The notes beneath the pieces were generated by a model. The model saw only the letters and a list, made by a program, of their open reading frames with translations. It was not told where the DNA came from and did not search any database. Shown here piece by piece: positions 60,895 through 64,000 of a stretch of DNA of 64,000 nucleotides; the stretch's first letter is position 1; every line of letters starts with the position of its first letter. Made by a program: the position numbers and the translations under genes. This DNA is from CBDBIK01 sp965206145. Lineage in GTDB: Bacteria > Pseudomonadota > Alphaproteobacteria > TMED109. The stretch is from positions 124,001-188,000 of the forward strand of contig CBDBIK010000009.1 in NCBI GenBank assembly GCA_965206145.1, given 5' to 3'.

Positions 60895-60914
60895 GGGTGC
60901 GCCCGGTTTTTCCT

Positions 60915-61802
60915 CTAGTCCTGCTGGAAAGCGATGACGCCTCGGCGAACGTCGCGGGTTCGCGTAATCAGCCTGGTCAGCCCCTCTCCATCCTCTTCGC
61001 GGATCATCCTTCTCAATGCCTCAAGGTCAGCCCCCGCCCGATCGGTCATTTCTAGAACGGCGTCCTTGTTGGCAAGGAAAACGTCGCGCCACATGGCAGG
61101 ATCGGACGCGGCGATGCGGGTGAAGTCGCGAAATCCGCCGGCAGCGTACTTCATCACCTCGCTCTGGAGTTGCTCCTCAAGGGTGGTCACGGTCCCGACG
61201 ATGGAAAAGGCGATGAGGTGGGGAACGTGCGAGGTGATGGCGAGCACCAGGTCGTGGTGTTCCGGTGTCATTTCGTCTACGCGCATCCCAACTGCCTGCC
61301 ACAGGCCGGTAATGCGTTCGCGTGCAGCCGGGTTGGTCCCCGGGGGCGGGGTAAGAACGCACCAGCGGCCATCAAAAAGTTCTGCGAAGCCTGAATCTGG
61401 ACCGGAGTGCTCGGTTCCCGCGATGGGGTGTCCTGGTACCAACGACGTGCCTTCGGGAAGGTGCGGAGACACCGCTTCGACTACCGCCCGCTTGACTGAG
61501 CCCACGTCGGTGACGATGGCGCCAGGGGCGAGATGGGGGCCCATTTCTGCGGCGATTTCCGCGAAGGCGGCCACCGGCGTTCCCAGCACGACCACATCTG
61601 CATTGCGAACCGCGTCTTCGAGGGAGTCCGTCACGTCGTCGACGAAACCGAGTTCCCGCACCCGGTCGCGGGTTGCTTGCGTGCGCGAATGGGCAATCGT
61701 TGTTTTGGCGAGGCCTCGATCCCGGACGGCCCGGGCAAGCGAGCCGTTGATGAGCCCGGCCCCGATCAGGGCCATTCTCTGGAACGGTACAAAGTTGGTC
61801 AT
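60915..61802 (-). CDS. tyrA: Prephenate (cyclohexadienyl) dehydrogenase
   Basis: A 295-residue TyrA for tyrosine synthesis. It has MALIGAGLINGSLARAVRD (NAD site), VVLGTPVAAFAEI, TDVGSVKRAVVEAV, the catalytic VPGHPIAGTEHSGPDSG, and ITSHVPHLIAFSIVGTV. Whether it prefers prephenate or arogenate cannot be told. The ATG at 61802 overlaps the chorismate mutase stop (ATGA). Confidence 0.93.
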   Translation of the reverse strand: MTNFVPFQRMALIGAGLINGSLARAVRDRGLAKTTIAHSRTQATRDRVRELGFVDDVTDSLEDAVRNADVVVLGTPVAAFAEIAAEMGPHLAPGAIVTDVGSVKRAVVEAVSPHLPEGTSLVPGHPIAGTEHSGPDSGFAELFDGRWCVLTPPPGTNPAARERITGLWQAVGMRVDEMTPEHHDLVLAITSHVPHLIAFSIVGTVTTLEEQLQSEVMKYAAGGFRDFTRIAASDPAMWRDVFLANKDAVLEMTDRAGADLEALRRMIREEDGEGLTRLITRTRDVRRGVIAFQQD

Positions 61803-62587
61803 GGGATCATTCTTGTAGCGAAAGCACCGATGTACGTGGCACGCACATTCCCAGAAGAGGCGATGCAACTGGCTGCATTCGTCTCGAACCCTCCGATTTC
61901 GAGAAGCGCCCGATCATCACCATCAACCGCGACGACCCGGCCCTGCAGTCCCACCTTGTCAACAAGGGTGGCGGCATTGTCGGCGGATCCGGAGATGGCA
62001 ACAAGCGTCATGTCATCGCCCGAGGGTTCAGGCTCGGCGACGGTTACCAGTACCGCCGCCGGAGCTTCGTCCTCGGCAAGGAGTGGAATTCGTGCAACTG
62101 CGTGAAGGGAATCGTTTTCCTTAATTTCGATCCACCAAGGGGCGCTCGTATCAACGGGTGGGAAGGGTAGGACAGCGATGTCACTTGTGCCTTTGCGCAC
62201 ACCGTCGATGGCGGCGTGGGAATCCGTCTCGACTTGGGTAGGCACGAGTGGTCCGAAGTGATCGCGGGCGAGGATGCGAACGTCCTCTCCTCCGGCCACC
62301 GCGATGCGGATCTGTCCCTGGAGAAGGAGGTTAGCAGCGATAATTCCGCGCCAGATTCCCTGCAGGGTTTGGGCGGGCAGGGGTCCTTTGTGACGCTTGA
62401 GAAGCCTGCGTAGGACGCGTGCCTCACGTCCGGGCCGGAACAAGCGTGGAGCCGTATCGGCACCAGCTCGCTTGGATTCACCGATTTTGCTCGCCACCTC
62501 GGTGCGTCGGACCAGGAGGTCGTGGATGCTGTCGTCGAGGTCGTCGATCTCGCGCCGGAGTGCCTCGAGTCGCGATGTGGCGGTCAT
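61799..62587 (-). CDS. Chorismate mutase with C-terminal extension
   Basis: A 262-residue protein. Residues 1-90 are an AroQ-type all-helical chorismate mutase (LEALRREIDDLDDSIHDLLVRRTEVASKIGESK, REARVLRRLLKRH, GIWRGIIAANLLLQ). The remaining 170 residues (IRIAVAGGEDVRILARDHFG onward) resemble a ligand-binding or ACT-like regulatory region seen in alphaproteobacterial homologues. It feeds prephenate to the overlapping tyrA. I choose ATG 62587, with AGGAAG just upstream. Confidence 0.88.
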   Translation of the reverse strand: MTATSRLEALRREIDDLDDSIHDLLVRRTEVASKIGESKRAGADTAPRLFRPGREARVLRRLLKRHKGPLPAQTLQGIWRGIIAANLLLQGQIRIAVAGGEDVRILARDHFGPLVPTQVETDSHAAIDGVRKGTSDIAVLPFPPVDTSAPWWIEIKENDSLHAVARIPLLAEDEAPAAVLVTVAEPEPSGDDMTLVAISGSADNAATLVDKVGLQGRVVAVDGDDRALLEIGGFETNAASCIASSGNVRATYIGAFATRMIP

Positions 62588-62800
62588 GACGCTTCCTTGT
62601 CGGGCCTCCGCGGGCTTTTCGCGGAAGGCCACGCGTGCGTAAATCCAGTCCTGCCGGGACGGCGGGGAGATGGGTTGTTAATTAGCTCCGGGAGCGATTC
62701 CCGTGGGATTCTGGCATGTTGGCACGAAATCGGCGTCCTTCCTAGGCTTGGGGCATGGCCTGCGCCCGTGCGGGCCGTGCTGGAAAACCGGAAAACCATC
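62588..62800. other. Divergent promoter region between chorismate mutase and metX
   Basis: About 213 bases. A GC-rich hairpin (GCCCGTGCGGGC near 62766-62777) lies before the metX start. I looked for a SAM-II riboswitch, frequent before alphaproteobacterial metX, and found only a weak likeness near 62702-62730. Confidence 0.4.
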
Positions 62801-63949
62801 ATGGCACTTGCCCTGTCCGTTGCCTCCGTTGAGCACACGCCCTTTCTCGACTTGGGCAAGGAAGAGCTCGTGCTTGAATCCGGTGTGCGCTTGCCGGAGG
62901 TACGGTGCGCCTACAAGACCTGGGGGGTGCTAAACGCTGAACGGTCAAATGCGATCTTGATTTGCCATGCCCTCACGGGCGATCAGTATGTAGCGGGTGA
63001 GCATCCCCTGACCGGGCGTGAGGGGTGGTGGGATCACCTCGTGGGGCCAGGATCTACGTTCGATACCGACCGGTATTTCGTCATCTGCACGAACGTGCTC
63101 GGTGGTTGCATGGGAACCACGGGCCCAGCCGACATCAATCCGGCGACGGGGAAGGAGTGGGGACTCGAGTTCCCGGTCTTCACCATCGCCGACATGGTTG
63201 ACTTGCAGGTCCGGCTCATCGATAGCCTCGGAATCGATCGGCTCTTTGCCGTCACTGGCGGTTCGATGGGCGGGATGATGGCCCTGGACTGGGCCTCACG
63301 GCACTCGGAACGGGTATTCTCGTCGATCCCGATTGCTACGTCGTGGCGGCACACAGCGCAAAACATCGCCTTTCACGAAGTGGGACGCCAGGCGATCATG
63401 AGCGATCCCGAATGGCACGACGGGAGTTACCGGGAGCACGGAACCTCGCCCTCGCGCGGGCTTGCGGTCGCTCGCATGGCCGCACACATCACCTATCTGT
63501 CGGAAACTGCCTTCCAGGAGAAATTCGGACGCGAACTCCAGGGGCACAAAGGCCTCTCGTACGGCTTTGAAGCGGACTTCGAGGTGGAGAGCTATCTCCG
63601 GTACCAGGGCTCGACTTTCGTCGATCGTTTTGATGCCAACAGCTACCTGTACGTGACGCGGGCGATGGACTACTTCGACATGGCCACTCGCCACGGAGGA
63701 AAATTGGCCACGGCATTTGAGGCGACAAAGACGCGCTTCCTCGTGGTCTCATTCACGAGCGACTGGCTGTTCCCGACCTCTGAAGCGCGCACGATCGTGC
63801 GCGCGCTCAACGCCAATGCCGCCAACGTGAGTTTCGTCGAGATTCCGTCTGACCGGGGCCACGATAGTTTTCTGCTTAATGTGCCGGAGTTCCATGCCGT
63901 GCTTCGGGGTTTCCTCGACGGTGCAGCGCGGCGGCGGGGACTCGAGTGA
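62801..63949 (+). CDS. metX: Homoserine O-acetyltransferase (or O-succinyltransferase) MetX
   Basis: First committed step of methionine synthesis. A 382-residue alpha/beta-hydrolase-fold acyltransferase: CHALTGDQYVAG, the nucleophile elbow VTGGSMGGMMALDWA, Asp in FTSDWLFPT and His in DRGHDSFLLN. MetX-fold enzymes may use acetyl- or succinyl-CoA; the choice is not settled by eye. The ATG at 62801 fits the family start; the upstream open frame overlaps the chorismate mutase. Coupled to metW by a 4-nt overlap. Confidence 0.93.
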   Translation: MALALSVASVEHTPFLDLGKEELVLESGVRLPEVRCAYKTWGVLNAERSNAILICHALTGDQYVAGEHPLTGREGWWDHLVGPGSTFDTDRYFVICTNVLGGCMGTTGPADINPATGKEWGLEFPVFTIADMVDLQVRLIDSLGIDRLFAVTGGSMGGMMALDWASRHSERVFSSIPIATSWRHTAQNIAFHEVGRQAIMSDPEWHDGSYREHGTSPSRGLAVARMAAHITYLSETAFQEKFGRELQGHKGLSYGFEADFEVESYLRYQGSTFVDRFDANSYLYVTRAMDYFDMATRHGGKLATAFEATKTRFLVVSFTSDWLFPTSEARTIVRALNANAANVSFVEIPSDRGHDSFLLNVPEFHAVLRGFLDGAARRRGLE

Positions 63950-64000
63950 AAAAAGGCCAGGCGCGTGCCGACCTGCGATTGATCGCCGGGATTGTGAAAC
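63946..64000 (+). CDS. metW: Methionine biosynthesis protein MetW (5' end only)
   Basis: A GTG at 63946 overlapping the metX stop opens a frame (KKGQARADLRLIAGIVK) that runs off the window. The RADLRLIAGIV pattern and the position directly after metX match MetW, a methyltransferase-like partner of MetX. Confidence 0.75.
   Translation, partial: MKKGQARADLRLIAGIVK

Noticed and set aside
62702..62740. SAM-II riboswitch-like pattern upstream of metX
   Set aside because: CGTGG, GATT, GGC and CACG occur in the right order, but the conserved CCGGCTTGC and GCTAAA elements are missing and the distance to the start is too long.

Overview
The window reads as a roughly 60% GC chromosome segment (judged by eye) from an alphaproteobacterium, probably outside the well-studied model genera. 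The markers are a TrcR/DUF1013 cell-cycle regulator, an NDUFA12-type complex I accessory protein, DUF2155, DUF2066 and DUF2125 proteins, an HdaA-like DnaA paralogue beside ppk1/ppx, and the neighbourhoods pepA-holC-ndk, grxC-nitrilase and metW-metX-chorismate mutase-tyrA-DUF2125. Genes are tightly packed with many 4-nt ATGA overlaps. I found no rRNA, tRNA or CRISPR array.

Layout: 0-2 kb, an enolase-superfamily enzyme followed by the wreck of an AraD1-type fumarylacetoacetate hydrolase. 2-15 kb, housekeeping: RNase D, polyphosphate enzymes, SDR, HdaA, AI-2E permease and DUF2066 on one side, purM-purN on the other, then a single reading frame fusing the DNA polymerase III chi subunit (HolC) to nucleoside diphosphate kinase, and pepA. 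15-25 kb, a MaeB malic enzyme and a complete phosphate regulon: phoR, a candidate Pho box, pstSCAB, phoU, phoB. 25-34 kb, AmpG-like transporter, MDR reductase, ThiS-ThiG fusion, aroQ-accB-accC-aat, an mlaD/NDUFA12 cluster and trcR. 34-46.5 kb, a tandem pair of exported SRPBCC proteins and catabolic or detoxifying enzymes (gamma-glutamyltransferase, glutaredoxin, nitrilase-like hydrolase, acrylyl-CoA reductase-like enzyme, amidase, IlvD/Edd dehydratase, 2-hydroxyacid dehydrogenase) and a Tat-exported PhoX phosphatase.

About 46.8-58.5 kb is a more AT-rich accessory island, all on the minus strand, built on type I restriction-modification. It has one hsdM, an intact hsdS and hsdR far downstream, and the remains of a second hsdS and hsdR next to hsdM. 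The intact hsdS carries five perfect 12-bp repeats in its central spacer. The broken hsdS has an A9 tract that throws it out of frame plus a nonsense codon. A 3.13-kb IS1595-like element with 19/20 matching ends sits between the two halves and joins a truncated Fic gene to a truncated hsdR. It carries an apparently intact Panacea-domain (SocA/DUF4065) protein with an overlapping two-helix membrane protein, a likely toxin-antitoxin pair, plus decayed DUF262 genes; its own transposase is broken by a 14-bp tandem duplication. A frameshifted zeta-toxin-like gene with a small partner lies between hsdS and hsdR.

58.9-64 kb returns to core genes: D-erythronate dehydrogenase, DUF2125, tyrA, chorismate mutase, metX and the start of metW. 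The most unusual items are the HolC-Ndk fusion, the variable type I system with the toxin-antitoxin-bearing transposon inside it, and a 34-residue membrane protein upstream of pepA.
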